Positions 45,001 through 52,538 of a DNA stretch of 64,000 nucleotides are shown here, piece after piece. A program made the position numbers and the translations under genes. The DNA comes from PoT sp049331405 (lineage in GTDB: Bacteria > Planctomycetota > Planctomycetia > Isosphaerales > Isosphaeraceae): assembly GCF_049331405.1 (NCBI RefSeq), contig NZ_CP186274.1, positions 8,804,001 through 8,868,000 on the forward strand, read 5' to 3'. Position 1 is the stretch's first letter; the number at the start of each line of letters is the position of its first letter. The notes beneath the pieces were generated by a model. It worked only from the letters and a program-made list of their open reading frames with translations. It made no database searches and had not been told where the DNA came from.

Positions 45001-47266
45001 CGGCGTGGCGGTGAACGCCCAGGGGTTCGAGAACAAGGCGACGCAGGTCGCGCTCGGCGGCAAGGCCCGGATCCAGATCGACGCCTATCGCAACATCCCG
45101 TCGGGCCAGCCCGCCTGGGAGCGCGACTCGCTCGTGATCGAGGAGCACCTGCCGGCCGGGACGACCCTCATCGAAGGCTCGGTCATCTCCTCGGCCGACT
45201 CCTACTCGCTCGAGGACGGCGTCCTCAGCTTCTACTTCTCGCCCGAGCAGTGGCCGGGGACGATCAGTTACAACGTCTACGGCTACCTGCCCGGCCAGTA
45301 CCGGGCGCTCCCGCCGTCGATTCGGAGCGTCTATGAGCCGGGCCGAAGCCACCTCGGCCAGGAAGGGGGCCTCAAGGTCCTCTCGCCGGGCGAGGAGAAC
45401 ACGGACCCGTACAAAGCGACCCCCGACGAGCTCTATGCCAGGGGCAAGGCCCACTTCGACGCCGGCCGCTTCGCCGAGGCCTCGGCCTCGCTGACCCCGC
45501 TCTTCGGCGGGTACACGCTCCGCGACGACATCATCCAGGACGCCGCCAGGATGCTCCTGATGATCAACATCAAGCAGTATGACGCCCGCCAGGTGGTCCA
45601 GTACTTCGAGGTCGTCAAGGAGAAGGCCCCCGAGCTCGTCGTCTCGTTCGACGACCTCCGCGTGGTCGGCAAGGCCTACCGCGACATCGGCGAGCACGAG
45701 CGGGCCGCGCTCGTCTGGCGAGGCATCGTCGAGGCCAGCTACCTCGAGGACGCCCGGGTCGGCGAGACCCTCCGCCAGCGCGGGAAGACCCTGGAGGCGA
45801 TCGCCTACCTGATCGGGATCTGGCGCGAGTACCCGAGCACCGCCTCGATCGAGGCCGACTTCTTCGGGCTCTCGCAGGTCCTCGGCCAGCGGGCGGCCGT
45901 CGCCACGACCGACCCGGCCACCCGCCAGGAGCTGGCGGCCGCCGGTGTGACCCGGTCGGAGCTGCTCGCCCAGGCGATCATGCTCGTGCAGTCGTTCATC
46001 GCCAGGAACCCGACCGGGCCGATCGCCGACGAGGCGAGCCTGGCCCTCGTCGGCTCGTTCCTGGAGCTGGAGGACTTCGAGTCGGTGGTCAAGCTCTCGG
46101 CACGCTACGCCAAGCTCTACCCCAAGAGCACCTTCTTCGACAGCTTCCAGTACAGCGAGGCCCTCGGGCAGTTCCACCTCGGCCAGTACGACCGCGCGGT
46201 GGAGCTGGCGGAGGCGATCGACAAGGCGACGTACAAGGATGAGAACGGAGTCGACCAGCCGAGCCCCAACAAGTGGCAGGCCCTCTACATCCTCGGCCAG
46301 ATCTTCGACGCCAGGCGACGGCCGGGGCAGGCGCTCGGCTACTACGAGAAGGTGGCCGACCGCTTCACCGACGCCGCCGGGGCGATCCGCTTCTACACCC
46401 GCAAGGATCTGAAGCTCCCGGAAGTCACCGTCGTCAGGCCCGAGTCCAAGCCGGCCGTCGCCACCGGCGAGAAGGCTGAAAAGGTGGGGGGCCTCAGGGC
46501 CATCGACCCCAAGGATCCCAAGGAGCGCCCGACCGCCGGGGTCTCGCTCAGCTACCGCAACGTCGCCGAGGCCGACGTGAAGGTCTACCCGGTCGACCTC
46601 ATGCGGCTCTATCTCACCCAGCGCACCCTCGACCGGATCGCCGGGATCGACCTCGCCGGCATCACCCCCTTGCTCGAGAAGAAGATCACGCTGGGCAAGG
46701 GGGAAGACTACGAGGACAAGCTCAAGTCCATCGACCTCCCGCTGGAGAAGGAAGGGGCCTACCTCGTCATGATCCGTGGCGACGACCTGTACGCCTCGGG
46801 GATCGTGCTCTCCTCGCCGCTCGAGCTCGAGGTGATGGAAGAGGCCGAGGCCGGCCGCGTCCGCGTCACCGTCCGGGATGCCAGGACCAAGGACCCGATG
46901 CCCAAGGTGCAGGTCAAGGTGATCGGCACGGATAACCCGGGCTTCCTCTCGGGGCAGACCGACCTCCGGGGCGTCTACGTGGCCGAGGGGGTGCAGGGCG
47001 AGGTCACGGCCGTCGCCCGCAAGAACACCGCTCAGTACGCCTTCTACCGGGGCAAGACCCGCGTCGGCGCCGTCCCCCTCCCCGAGGCCCCGGCCCCCGG
47101 CGGCCCCGGCGGCGCGGCACCCAACGCCGCGCCCAATCAATCGCTCGAGCTGGATCAGAACGTGAAGATCCAGAACTCCACGAACCAGTTGCGGCAGATC
47201 GAGCGACTCCAGAACCGCTACAATCAGGGCGGCCAGGGAGGCGCGGCGGCCAAGGGCTTCCGTTGA
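39089..47266 (+). CDS. Giant alpha-2-macroglobulin-like protein with TPR regions, thioester motif absent
   Basis: 2725 residues with a signal peptide (SIFLAGLFTVMAWSVQGRGA). Residues about 50-540 are TPR-like (DYQSYIKEYPKGEDRAAARYHLGEAQL). From about 560 come macroglobulin domains, including YIYTDRPAYRPGQEV near 749 (the MG2 signature). A Met/Gly-rich stretch near 1284 resembles a bait region, followed near 1377 by ETAYWNPSIVTDKEG, the usual A2M domain opening. The thioester-domain helices are present (GGWSWV near 1654), but at the expected CxEQ site the sequence is TCIFPPPPST (about 1593), so no thioester can form. Residues about 2114-2440 are again TPR-like. Bacterial A2M proteins trap proteases in the periplasm. 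ATG 39089 opens the signal peptide. Not paired with a penicillin-binding protein gene. Confidence 0.88.
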   Translation: MIFRSGRSLNRRSIFLAGLFTVMAWSVQGRGADPAPVLNPARDAVAHATPVLPAEVVAALQEQRFPDAEAKLAKLAEESKSPDDASYFALVKGIAQRLERKGDAARETLTAALKARPKGIWAGKLRFELATVELAAGHFAPAEELARVEAEALLAGDRKDRLAEVYHAFARKLIKPDDPITPADPQGAYDLLTLGRSLAKGEALRARMLLAMGKASQAAQNHPRAVQDYQSYIKEYPKGEDRAAARYHLGEAQLNMGQPLEARTTWSDLARELGAPKRTRTAAEDEYRARALRSIAATYGIPAPPDDTSLSLGTATLRRFIEAYPANAQAVRSSYEIGASLIARAKSQEALEAFKSFLKEEGFRLETEEARRDFSQLSMTATYQIAQILQGQQVFDEAIAAWKGYLAKFPNGPQSADAQRSILDTQLLIAADHVSHKRFAEARSAYQAFVAQNPLDGRVPLVLHQVGESYVTEKEPEKAIAAWEPLLSKFPVSEPAAHAQFQIAVIEEEVKGDPGAAIERLRKIGVEPWHSLAAQRIAVMESKTLTVVTTRTFRSGEKAKLKITSRNLEKLTFTAYKLDPEAYFRKKHVLDGVESLDISLVQPDAEWTTAVPGYAKYKPIEKEYDLESLKVPGVYVVKVTDEKTLQATTLVLGSDLDAIVKASREQVLVFAQDMKTGKGRANARVLICEGDKVILESKTGEDGVLLKPWDKPREGSSQLRYLVLDGGDVAGSGLGVPDKVAQGLTARAYIYTDRPAYRPGQEVALRGVVREVADGQYANPAGAAYRLEVSDSKGRQIVSRPVTLSAFGTFHETLPLDSGAPVGTYQVRVYQPGKSTFAGNFEVRSYQLESIDLAFDLKRTVFFRGETIRAEIVAKYQYGAPVANRPINVTLPDGRVEQAATNAEGKYAVEFSTEGFSEEQSLQIVAQLPQDNVAAVARVTLAVRAFSIDLDTNRSVYLDGEGFSLKASTSTAQGDPSGEALTVSVLKQVSQAGRVTEREVLRKELKTDAKTGKGSLDLKVEDEQGGSYILRASGTDRFGNPVIAERPLVISGTKDETRLRIFAERQAYKVGEEASVNLHSRGKAGPALVTWEADSIIRYRIVTLEEGNNSLAWAVEGAQFPNFTLNAARMTGTRFDHAQLDIRVERELKVTVTPTKGTVKPGEEVEVEVTTVDQLGKPVSAEIALALVDRSLLRLYGDRLPAIGSFFYDQTRTGAFATESTNTFHYVPTTTKVAEAVVEEAEQARALAANAESRLPALAELQGQVALNAPAPVPAPATAAGAPGMAGMGGMGDMQGKMGEMKRSGGRQAMFDTKSKDAAKPGRDRGVKEEDAIHNFQDVDASSIMDPELVANGITHPADFRKRTLERQSRSQPRQRFVETAYWNPSIVTDKEGKAKITFPAPASLSRFQFNARGASGADTLVGQSTAELVVRKDFFVDLKAPASLTQGDKPRFVAQLHHTGLVGKVTLKLVAYSGEKETVYPKEVEVKADGVDEVFFDAFEVPEAENVRLTLTAESGESKDELVAEVPIRPWGVQAMASASGASSDDATVMVGLPAGRSYESPEMLIVLSPTLKRMLIELALGQEFFPLNARVNTCIFPPPPSTTVDRASDLLAATQALRYLKAAGSAEPSEAHRLTSKIQGLVAELTSIQNDDGGWSWVIGRKAIGSQSATPSDRITSAHVVWALAAAEHGGLLADVNALERAGAYLGGEFAKLGGNDHDTRAVLLHALSTRRHATFEQANSLNRVRQNLSDSALAYLTLSLLNLDRATLAHEVADLLIGRAKTEQVGQGTPARIYWEGRSPIPFSRGAVEATAMATLAVSRARPEAPILPRAVDWLLAHRSGIGWAPHKAKGAALAALTTFYGKAQRAEDRYTLVVTVNDTKVAELDVAKAKEGQAILVPHKALKAGDKNKVRFDIEGRGNFGYAVTLSGFTRDFGPDQEPANRSALISRRAYFPAEPILDGKVLPTGFGVAVNAQGFENKATQVALGGKARIQIDAYRNIPSGQPAWERDSLVIEEHLPAGTTLIEGSVISSADSYSLEDGVLSFYFSPEQWPGTISYNVYGYLPGQYRALPPSIRSVYEPGRSHLGQEGGLKVLSPGEENTDPYKATPDELYARGKAHFDAGRFAEASASLTPLFGGYTLRDDIIQDAARMLLMINIKQYDARQVVQYFEVVKEKAPELVVSFDDLRVVGKAYRDIGEHERAALVWRGIVEASYLEDARVGETLRQRGKTLEAIAYLIGIWREYPSTASIEADFFGLSQVLGQRAAVATTDPATRQELAAAGVTRSELLAQAIMLVQSFIARNPTGPIADEASLALVGSFLELEDFESVVKLSARYAKLYPKSTFFDSFQYSEALGQFHLGQYDRAVELAEAIDKATYKDENGVDQPSPNKWQALYILGQIFDARRRPGQALGYYEKVADRFTDAAGAIRFYTRKDLKLPEVTVVRPESKPAVATGEKAEKVGGLRAIDPKDPKERPTAGVSLSYRNVAEADVKVYPVDLMRLYLTQRTLDRIAGIDLAGITPLLEKKITLGKGEDYEDKLKSIDLPLEKEGAYLVMIRGDDLYASGIVLSSPLELEVMEEAEAGRVRVTVRDARTKDPMPKVQVKVIGTDNPGFLSGQTDLRGVYVAEGVQGEVTAVARKNTAQYAFYRGKTRVGAVPLPEAPAPGGPGGAAPNAAPNQSLELDQNVKIQNSTNQLRQIERLQNRYNQGGQGGAAAKGFR

Positions 47267-47307
47267 TCCGGACCCCGGTTCGCCCGCGAACGCGAACTCG
47301 AATGACG

Positions 47308-47340
47308 AAGGCCCCGGCGATCACCGATCGCCGGGGCCTT
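47308..47340 (+). terminator. Rho-independent terminator after the macroglobulin gene
   Basis: A perfect 15-bp stem (47308-47322 with 47326-47340), 3-base loop, followed by TTCGCTTT; it lies 40 bases after the stop codon. Confidence 0.8.
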
Positions 47341-47382
47341 TTCGCTTTCCCGGGTCGATTACGCCCGTCGAAGCCGTCCCCC

Positions 47383-47410
47383 TTGTGACGCCGCGGCGAC
47401 GCGTTAGGAT
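47383..47410 (+). promoter_or_regulatory. Candidate promoter of the NIPSNAP gene
   Basis: TTGTGA (47383-47388), 16-bp spacer, TAGGAT (47405-47410), 42 bases before the ATG. Supported by the terminator just upstream. Confidence 0.45.
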
Positions 47411-47452
47411 AGCCGTCGCAACGCGACCCACGACTCATCAGGGAGAACCTCC

Positions 47453-47866
47453 ATGATCCGGACCTTAATGATGGGCATGATCCTCGGCACCGCCGCCGTC
47501 AACGCCTTCGCGGCCGACGCCCCGAAGCCCCAGCGCGTCTTCGAGCTGCGCACCTACACCACCAACGAGGGCAAGCTCGAAGACTTGCACAAGCGTTTCC
47601 GCGAGCACACGAATAAGCTCTTCGTGAAGCACGGCATGGAGCTCGTCGGCTACTGGACCCCCCAGGACGAGAAGGACGGCAAGAAGGACAAGCTCGTCTA
47701 CATCCTCGCCTACCCGAGCCGGGAGGCGGCCGCCGCCTCCTGGAAGGCCTTCGGTTCCGACCCGGAATGGCAGAAGGTCCGCGAGGAGAGCCACAAGAAC
47801 GGCGTCATCGTCAAGCACGTCGACTCGGTCTTCCTCGACCCGACCGACTACAGCCCCATCAAGTAG
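47453..47866 (+). CDS. Exported NIPSNAP-family protein
   Basis: 137 residues with a signal peptide (MIRTLMMGMILGTAAVNAFA). The mature part is one ferredoxin-like alpha/beta NIPSNAP domain, recognised by RVFELRTYTTNEGKLEDLHKRF, the central VGYWTPQDE and LVYILAYPSREAAAASWKAF. NIPSNAP domains are dimeric barrels of unknown biochemical function in bacteria. GGGAG lies 7 bases before the ATG. It is flanked by terminators and its own promoter candidate, so it is probably a single-gene unit. Confidence 0.9.
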   Translation: MIRTLMMGMILGTAAVNAFAADAPKPQRVFELRTYTTNEGKLEDLHKRFREHTNKLFVKHGMELVGYWTPQDEKDGKKDKLVYILAYPSREAAAASWKAFGSDPEWQKVREESHKNGVIVKHVDSVFLDPTDYSPIK

Positions 47867-47878
47867 GCGCAACGACGA

Positions 47879-47916
47879 GAGGCGCGGGCGGTCGTTGCGG
47901 AACGACCCCGCGCCTC
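47879..47916. terminator. Bidirectional terminator between convergent genes
   Basis: GAGGCGCGGG (47879-47888) pairs with CCCGCGCCTC (47907-47916), with an inner GTCGTT/AACGAC stem (47891-47896 with 47901-47906). It fills the 75-bp gap between the NIPSNAP and HD-GYP stop codons. Confidence 0.65.
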
Positions 47917-47941
47917 GTCCGGTTCGAGGACAAATCGGCTC

Positions 47942-49510
47942 TCAGTTGTGACGACCCACGGTGTCGTCGATGACGACCTGGAGGCTCTCTCCGAGGCCGA
48001 TGGAGCGGATCCCCTCGACGTCTTCCCGACAGGAGAAGAGGGCTTCGACCACCTTGGCGTCCCACTGGATCCCGGCCCCCTCGCGAAGGATCGCGTCGAT
48101 CTCCTGGGGCGACTTGCGGTCGCGGTAGGGCCTGGTGCTCGTCAGGGCGTCGAACGTGTCGGCCACGGCCAGGATCCGGGCCTCGAGCGGGATATCCTCC
48201 CCTCGGAGCCCGAACGGGTAACCGCCGCCGTCGTACCGCTCGTGGTGGTGCTGGACCCCCGGCAGCAGGTGCCGGAGCTTGTTCAGGTCCCTGAGGATGT
48301 TGACGCCGATCTCGACGTGCGACTGGACGACGCGGTACTCCTCCTTCGTGAGGGACCCCGCCTTCTTGAGCAGGCCGTCGTCGATGCCGATCTTGCCGAT
48401 GTCGTGCAGCAGGCCCATCAGGTAGAGGTCGTTCTGCTGCTTGGGGGGCATCCCCATCGCGCAGGCGAGCCGCACGGCGATCCGGGCGACCCGCTCCGAG
48501 TGCCCGGATGTGTAACGGTCCTTGGCGTCGATCGCGGCCGTCAGGGCCCGGATCACGCCGAAGAGCAGGTCCTTGAGGTCGCCGTAGAGCCGGGCGTTGT
48601 CGTGCTGGGTCGCGAGGAGCGACGCCACCGGCTCGAGCAGCTCGATCTCGACGTGGCTGAAGCACCGGTTGTCCATCGGGTTGAGGGCGACGAACCACCC
48701 CTGGACCCCAAGGCCGGAGACCTCGACCCCCGCGATCCGACGCACCGGCTCCCCCTTGGGTCGGTCGTTCACGATCCGGATCGAGCCCTGCTGCGAGCTG
48801 AGCTCGGAGACGATCGCCCGATAGTCGGCCGACCGGAACCCCGCGATCCCGCCGCCGACGATCACCCGCTCCCGGCCCGACTCCGGCACCCACGCGACCG
48901 CCTCGACCTTCATGGCCGACTGGAGCGCGAAGGCCGCGAGATTCTGGAACCGCTCGGGAGGATCGGAAATTTTAAGCCGACGGATGAGCCGTGTGACCAG
49001 TTGCAGTTCGCCGCCTGGGGACGACAGCGTGACCCTCGGCAGGCCCGTCGCCGAGCCGCCGGATTCCACCACGAGCCGCGCCGCCACCTCGCGTCCCCAG
49101 GCCATCAGGGCGGGGACGGGGCAGAAAGGGCCCCAGCCGGGGGTCGCCCCCGACGACTCGATGGAGCGGAACCCGAGGAGGTAGAGGCAGTCCCCCTCGT
49201 TCTTCACGGGGACGTTCAGGACGAGCCAGACGTGCTGCAAATCCTGGGGAGGATGCCAGATCGCGACGCGCTCGGGGCTCGCCTTCAGCTTCGTCAGCGC
49301 CGTGACGAGCTCGGAATCGAGGCGGGGCAGCCGGACCGATTCCGGCCCCACGCAGGCCGACCACTTGCCCAACGAAGGATCGACGAGGCCGACGGGAGCG
49401 GCAAACTCCCGGGCGAGGCGCTCTGCCAAGTTAATCGGAGCACGGGCCGGGAGCGATTCTTCCTTGCACGCGTTCTTGACTCCCAGCAGTGGGGACCGCC
49501 AGCTTATCAT
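47942..49510 (-). CDS. HD-GYP domain phosphodiesterase with N-terminal GAF-like region
   Basis: HD-GYP proteins usually degrade cyclic di-GMP. The 522-residue product has an N-terminal sensory part of about 320 residues, GAF-like near 180-320 (FQNLAAFALQSAMKVEAVAWV), then the HD-GYP domain with AIDAKDRYTSGHSERVA, LLHDIGKIGI (HD pair) and HHERYDGGGYPFGL, which contains the full GYP signature. Metal ligands HD, H, HH are all present, so activity is likely. No membrane segment is obvious, so it is probably cytosolic. ATG 49510 is given; a TTG at 49552 is an alternative. Confidence 0.9.
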   Translation of the reverse strand: MISWRSPLLGVKNACKEESLPARAPINLAERLAREFAAPVGLVDPSLGKWSACVGPESVRLPRLDSELVTALTKLKASPERVAIWHPPQDLQHVWLVLNVPVKNEGDCLYLLGFRSIESSGATPGWGPFCPVPALMAWGREVAARLVVESGGSATGLPRVTLSSPGGELQLVTRLIRRLKISDPPERFQNLAAFALQSAMKVEAVAWVPESGRERVIVGGGIAGFRSADYRAIVSELSSQQGSIRIVNDRPKGEPVRRIAGVEVSGLGVQGWFVALNPMDNRCFSHVEIELLEPVASLLATQHDNARLYGDLKDLLFGVIRALTAAIDAKDRYTSGHSERVARIAVRLACAMGMPPKQQNDLYLMGLLHDIGKIGIDDGLLKKAGSLTKEEYRVVQSHVEIGVNILRDLNKLRHLLPGVQHHHERYDGGGYPFGLRGEDIPLEARILAVADTFDALTSTRPYRDRKSPQEIDAILREGAGIQWDAKVVEALFSCREDVEGIRSIGLGESLQVVIDDTVGRHN

Positions 49511-49569
49511 CCGGTCATCCGTCGGGTGGTCGTAACGATATCCATCCGCCAAGTGGCCTCAATAGGCGT

Positions 49570-49735
49570 ACTATACCGAAAAACCCCCGGAAACACGTCG
49601 TCAATCCATAAAGCAGCCGGGTTTTCCCCTTTTTCCCGGGTCTTTGTTGCGAAAACAGGACACAAAATCCTGGTCTTCGCGCAATATTAAAACATTAAGC
49701 GTCGGGAGTTCGCCGACATTGCCCGGGTTTTCCCC
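49570..49735. promoter_or_regulatory. AT-richer regulatory region with 13-bp direct repeats
   Basis: On the minus strand TATAGT (49570-49575) is a good -10 box for the HD-GYP gene, but its -35 is poor (a TTGACG lies 23 bp away). The 13-mer CCGGGTTTTCCCC occurs at 49617-49629 and again at 49723-49735, 106 bp apart, with a partial third copy between. A CAGGA/TCCTG hairpin lies near 49655. The rest up to 49883 has a CGTTGCAACG palindrome near 49843 and no gene. Confidence 0.4.
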
Positions 49736-49883
49736 ACGAGAATCTGGCGACCTTCGGCTAAAGAGGGCATCAAAGGGGCGTGAATTTAAGGCGAACTACG
49801 GCATCGAGCCGACCGTCGGATTTCATCACATCTCGAACCGTTGCAACGAGATTTGACATCTTAAGGATTTGGGAAGTCTCGAA

Positions 49884-50735
49884 TCAGGCCTTGCGCTCCA
49901 GGAGAAGGCTCAGGGGCATCTCCAGGCCGTGGGCTTCGAGCAATCCCGGGTCGCCGAGGATGGTGCGGGTAGGTCCGCCGGCCACGACCCGGCCTTCGTC
50001 GAGGATCAGGGTGCGGTCGCAGAGCTCCAGGACCATCTCCAGGTCGTGGGTGGCGATGAGCTTGGTCGAGGGCAGGCTCCGGAGCAGGGCGATGAACCGG
50101 CGACGGCCGCGGGGGTCGAGGTTGGCCGTCGGCTCGTCCAGCACGAGCACCGAGGGATTGCAGGCGAGGATCCCGGCGAGGCAGACGCGCTTGCGCTCGC
50201 CGAAGCTCAGGTGATGCGGGGCGCGGTCGGCGGCGTCCTGGAGATCGACGCGGGCGAGGCATTCCAGGGCGAGCCGTCGGGCCTCGTCGCGAGGCATCCC
50301 CAGGTTCAACGGGCCGAAGGCCACGTCCTCGATCACAGAGGTGCTGAAAAGCTGGTCGTCGGGATCCTGGAAGAGGAGGCCGACGCGGCGGCGGACCTCG
50401 GGGGCGTTCTTCGCGTTGACCTCGAGCCCGTCGATCCAGACGGCGGACGCGTCGTTGCGGTGGACCGACTTATGTCCGTCGCCGCCGTGGACGTGGAGCC
50501 CTTGCGAGCGCCCCTTGCCCGGCAGGAGGCCGTTGAGGTGGAGCAGGAACGTGCTCTTGCCCGCGCCGTTGGGTCCGACGAGGGCGACGGTCTCGCCCGC
50601 CTGGATCGCGAGGTCGACCCCTCGCAGGGCCTGCCGGCCGTCGGGATACCGGTAGCCGAGCTCGCGGACGAGGACGGCGGGGGGAGTCTTGTCGGGATCT
50701 GCGGGCGTTGTGCTGTGATTGACTGGAGGTTCCAC
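49884..50735 (-). CDS. cbiO: Nickel/cobalt ECF transporter ATP-binding protein (CbiO type)
   Basis: 283 residues. The ATPase of an energy-coupling-factor importer: Walker A GPNGAGKST, Q-loop LLFQDPDDQLF (the DPDDQ form is typical of ECF ATPases), signature LSFGERKRV, Walker B VLVLDEPTANLD and switch ATHDL are all intact. GTG 50735 follows GGTGAG and lies 6 bases after the cbiQ stop. Compared with relatives there is a His-containing insertion (HVHGGDGHKSVHRND) between Walker A and the Q-loop, possibly metal-responsive. A single ATPase gene would act as a homodimer with CbiQ. Confidence 0.93.
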   Translation of the reverse strand: MEPPVNHSTTPADPDKTPPAVLVRELGYRYPDGRQALRGVDLAIQAGETVALVGPNGAGKSTFLLHLNGLLPGKGRSQGLHVHGGDGHKSVHRNDASAVWIDGLEVNAKNAPEVRRRVGLLFQDPDDQLFSTSVIEDVAFGPLNLGMPRDEARRLALECLARVDLQDAADRAPHHLSFGERKRVCLAGILACNPSVLVLDEPTANLDPRGRRRFIALLRSLPSTKLIATHDLEMVLELCDRTLILDEGRVVAGGPTRTILGDPGLLEAHGLEMPLSLLLERKA

Positions 50736-50740
50736 GAATC

Positions 50741-51412
50741 TCACCGAGGAGGGCCGTTCGGACCGTCGAGCGTTCGAATCGTACCATCCCAGCCGCGCGA
50801 GAGCATCGCCGCGTGGACCCGCTCGCCCCGCTCGAACGAGCGGAGGAAGAGGATCCCGATCAGGCCGGTGAGCAAGCCCCAGTCGAGGCGGCCGGAGCGG
50901 CGGAAGGTCCGTGCACGACGCGCGGTGACCATCCGGTCGAGCTCCTGGGTCAGCACGTGCAGGTAGCGGTACATGAACTGGAGCGTCGCCACGAGCACGA
51001 CCGGCATGCCCAGCCCGCGCAGGGCGAGCAGGAGGTGGCGGAAGGGGGTGACGTTGACGAGGGTCAGGGTCGCGAGGAAAGCCAGGCTGTTCTTCACCAG
51101 GATCGTCAGGGCGACGGCCGGCATCCCCAGCTCGGCCCGCTTCGGGTGCGACCTCGCCACGACCAGGCCGAGGAAGCCGATCAGCAGGAAGAAGCCGAAC
51201 CAGCGCCGGAGGAGCATCGCCGGGGGGACGGTCGAGAGCCCCACGACGAACGCGAGGACCAGGCCCTCGGCCGCGAGCCATTCCCAGCGCCCGATCGGCG
51301 TGGCGACGACGGCCACGACGTACGAGATCGTCGCCACGAGCTTGGCCCGTGCATCGAGCCGATGGAGCGGGCCGTCCCCCTCGCTATACCGCTCGAGGAA
51401 GTCAAACCGCAT
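50741..51412 (-). CDS. cbiQ: Nickel/cobalt ECF transporter transmembrane protein (CbiQ type)
   Basis: 223 residues with about five membrane helices. It couples the ATPase to the metal-binding subunit. Family marks: HRLDARAKLVATISYV near the N-terminus, and the two ATPase-contacting Ala-Arg-Gly helices around MVTARRARTFRR and SRGWDG. The start overlaps the cbiM stop by 11 bases, implying coupled translation. Confidence 0.9.
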   Translation of the reverse strand: MRFDFLERYSEGDGPLHRLDARAKLVATISYVVAVVATPIGRWEWLAAEGLVLAFVVGLSTVPPAMLLRRWFGFFLLIGFLGLVVARSHPKRAELGMPAVALTILVKNSLAFLATLTLVNVTPFRHLLLALRGLGMPVVLVATLQFMYRYLHVLTQELDRMVTARRARTFRRSGRLDWGLLTGLIGILFLRSFERGERVHAAMLSRGWDGTIRTLDGPNGPPR

Positions 51413-52403
51413 CCGGCGCGATCCCGTTCGGCTTCCGCTTGGCGTTCGGGGAGAAGACCCTGGCAAGCCCGAGCCCGACCGTGAAGACGACGAGCGTCCC
51501 CACGAACCCCGCAAGTGCGGTGGCGAGCTTGACGTGCCCGTGGTCGAGGAGCTTGGCGACCTGATAGTCGGGGATCGGCACGGGCAGGATCGCCGGCGCC
51601 TCCCCCTTGAGGAAGCCCATCTTCTCGCCGACGAACTCGAGGCCGTCGGGATGCTCGGAGGCGAACGGGGCGAGGAAGACGCCGATGGCCACGGCGATCG
51701 CCAGGCCCGCGAGCATCACCTGGCCCCACCCTCGGAGCCGGCCCCCGCTCGTCGGCTCTTCCTCCTCGTCGGCCTCGTACACGAGGTCGGGCCGGGTCAG
51801 CAGGATGAACCGGAGCACCAGCCCCGTGATGAGGGCCTCGCCCAGCCCGATCCCCGCGTGGACGAGGGCCATCCAGGTCAGGATCCGGATGAACTCGGCG
51901 AAGCCGATCGAGAAGGCCAGTTCGAGGGCGAAGGCCCCCGAGGCCAGCAGCACCGAGAACCAGGCGGCGACCATCGCGCCGATCAGGACCCCGGCTCGGC
52001 CGCGAATCGCCCGACGGATCGGGGCGTAGATCGCATAGCCGCCGACGGCCCCGATCAGCCCCATGTTGACGAAGTTGGCCCCGAGCGCGGTCAGGCCGCC
52101 GTCGCCGAAGAGGAGGCACTGCACGATCAACACGGCGGCGATCACCACGGCCCCGGCCCAGGGGCCGAGCATCACCGCGGAGAGGACCCCGCCCAGCAGG
52201 TGCCCGGAGATGGGCAGGGGGCCGACCGGGAAGTTGACCATCTGGGCCGCGAAGACGAAGGCGGACATCGTCCCCATCAGCACGGTCGTCCGCTCGCCGA
52301 GCTTCGCCTCGAGCGACTTCAGGCCCCACCAGAGTCCGCAACCCCCGAGCACACCCGTGGCCGCGGCGACCGCGGGAGTGAGCACGGCGTCAGGTACGTG
52401 CAT
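51402..52403 (-). CDS. cbiM: Nickel/cobalt ECF transporter substrate-binding protein fused to a PDGLE domain (CbiMN/NikMN type)
   Basis: 333 residues. The N-terminus MHVPDAVL matches the MHIPDG motif of CbiM/NikM, whose free amino end and His2 bind the metal; this fixes the start. Seven or so helices follow, with HLLGG and HAGIG-LGEALITG motifs. After an acidic/Gly linker (EADEEEEPTSGG) a second part with two helices carries HPDGLEFVGEK, the PDGLE signature of CbiN/NikN, so the accessory subunit is fused rather than separate. Ni2+ or Co2+ cannot be told apart. First gene of the cbiM-cbiQ-cbiO operon. No cobalamin or metal riboswitch was recognised in the short leader. Confidence 0.92.
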   Translation of the reverse strand: MHVPDAVLTPAVAAATGVLGGCGLWWGLKSLEAKLGERTTVLMGTMSAFVFAAQMVNFPVGPLPISGHLLGGVLSAVMLGPWAGAVVIAAVLIVQCLLFGDGGLTALGANFVNMGLIGAVGGYAIYAPIRRAIRGRAGVLIGAMVAAWFSVLLASGAFALELAFSIGFAEFIRILTWMALVHAGIGLGEALITGLVLRFILLTRPDLVYEADEEEEPTSGGRLRGWGQVMLAGLAIAVAIGVFLAPFASEHPDGLEFVGEKMGFLKGEAPAILPVPIPDYQVAKLLDHGHVKLATALAGFVGTLVVFTVGLGLARVFSPNAKRKPNGIAPDAV

Positions 52404-52467
52404 GGGCGAAAACCCCAAGGAGTTACGCTTCGATCGACCCCAACATTCCCGACTCCACCGCGGCCTT

Positions 52468-52496
52468 ATCGTACCCCGAGTGTGCTGACTCGTCAA
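52468..52496 (-). promoter_or_regulatory. Sigma-70 promoter of the cbiMQO operon
   Basis: On the minus strand TTGACG (52491-52496), 17-bp spacer, TACGAT (52468-52473), giving a leader of about 60 bases before the cbiM ATG. Confidence 0.65.
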
Positions 52497-52538
52497 AAAC
52501 TTCATACGCCAAACGGCGCGGCGAAAAGCCGGGCGAAA

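Noticed and set aside
40769..47140. Open frame of 2123 codons antisense to the macroglobulin gene
   Set aside because: It mirrors the high-GC codon use of the plus-strand gene, has no signal peptide or domain motif, and the plus-strand protein is clearly a known family.
39105..49570. Shared 10-mer AATAGGCGTA at about 39115 and 49561 as a common regulatory site
   Set aside because: A 10-base match between two places is expected by chance in 64 kb, and the first copy lies inside a coding region.
52404..52538. Possible cobalamin or nickel/cobalt riboswitch ahead of cbiM
   Set aside because: The leader after the promoter is only about 60 bases and shows no conserved B12-box or multi-hairpin NiCo structure.
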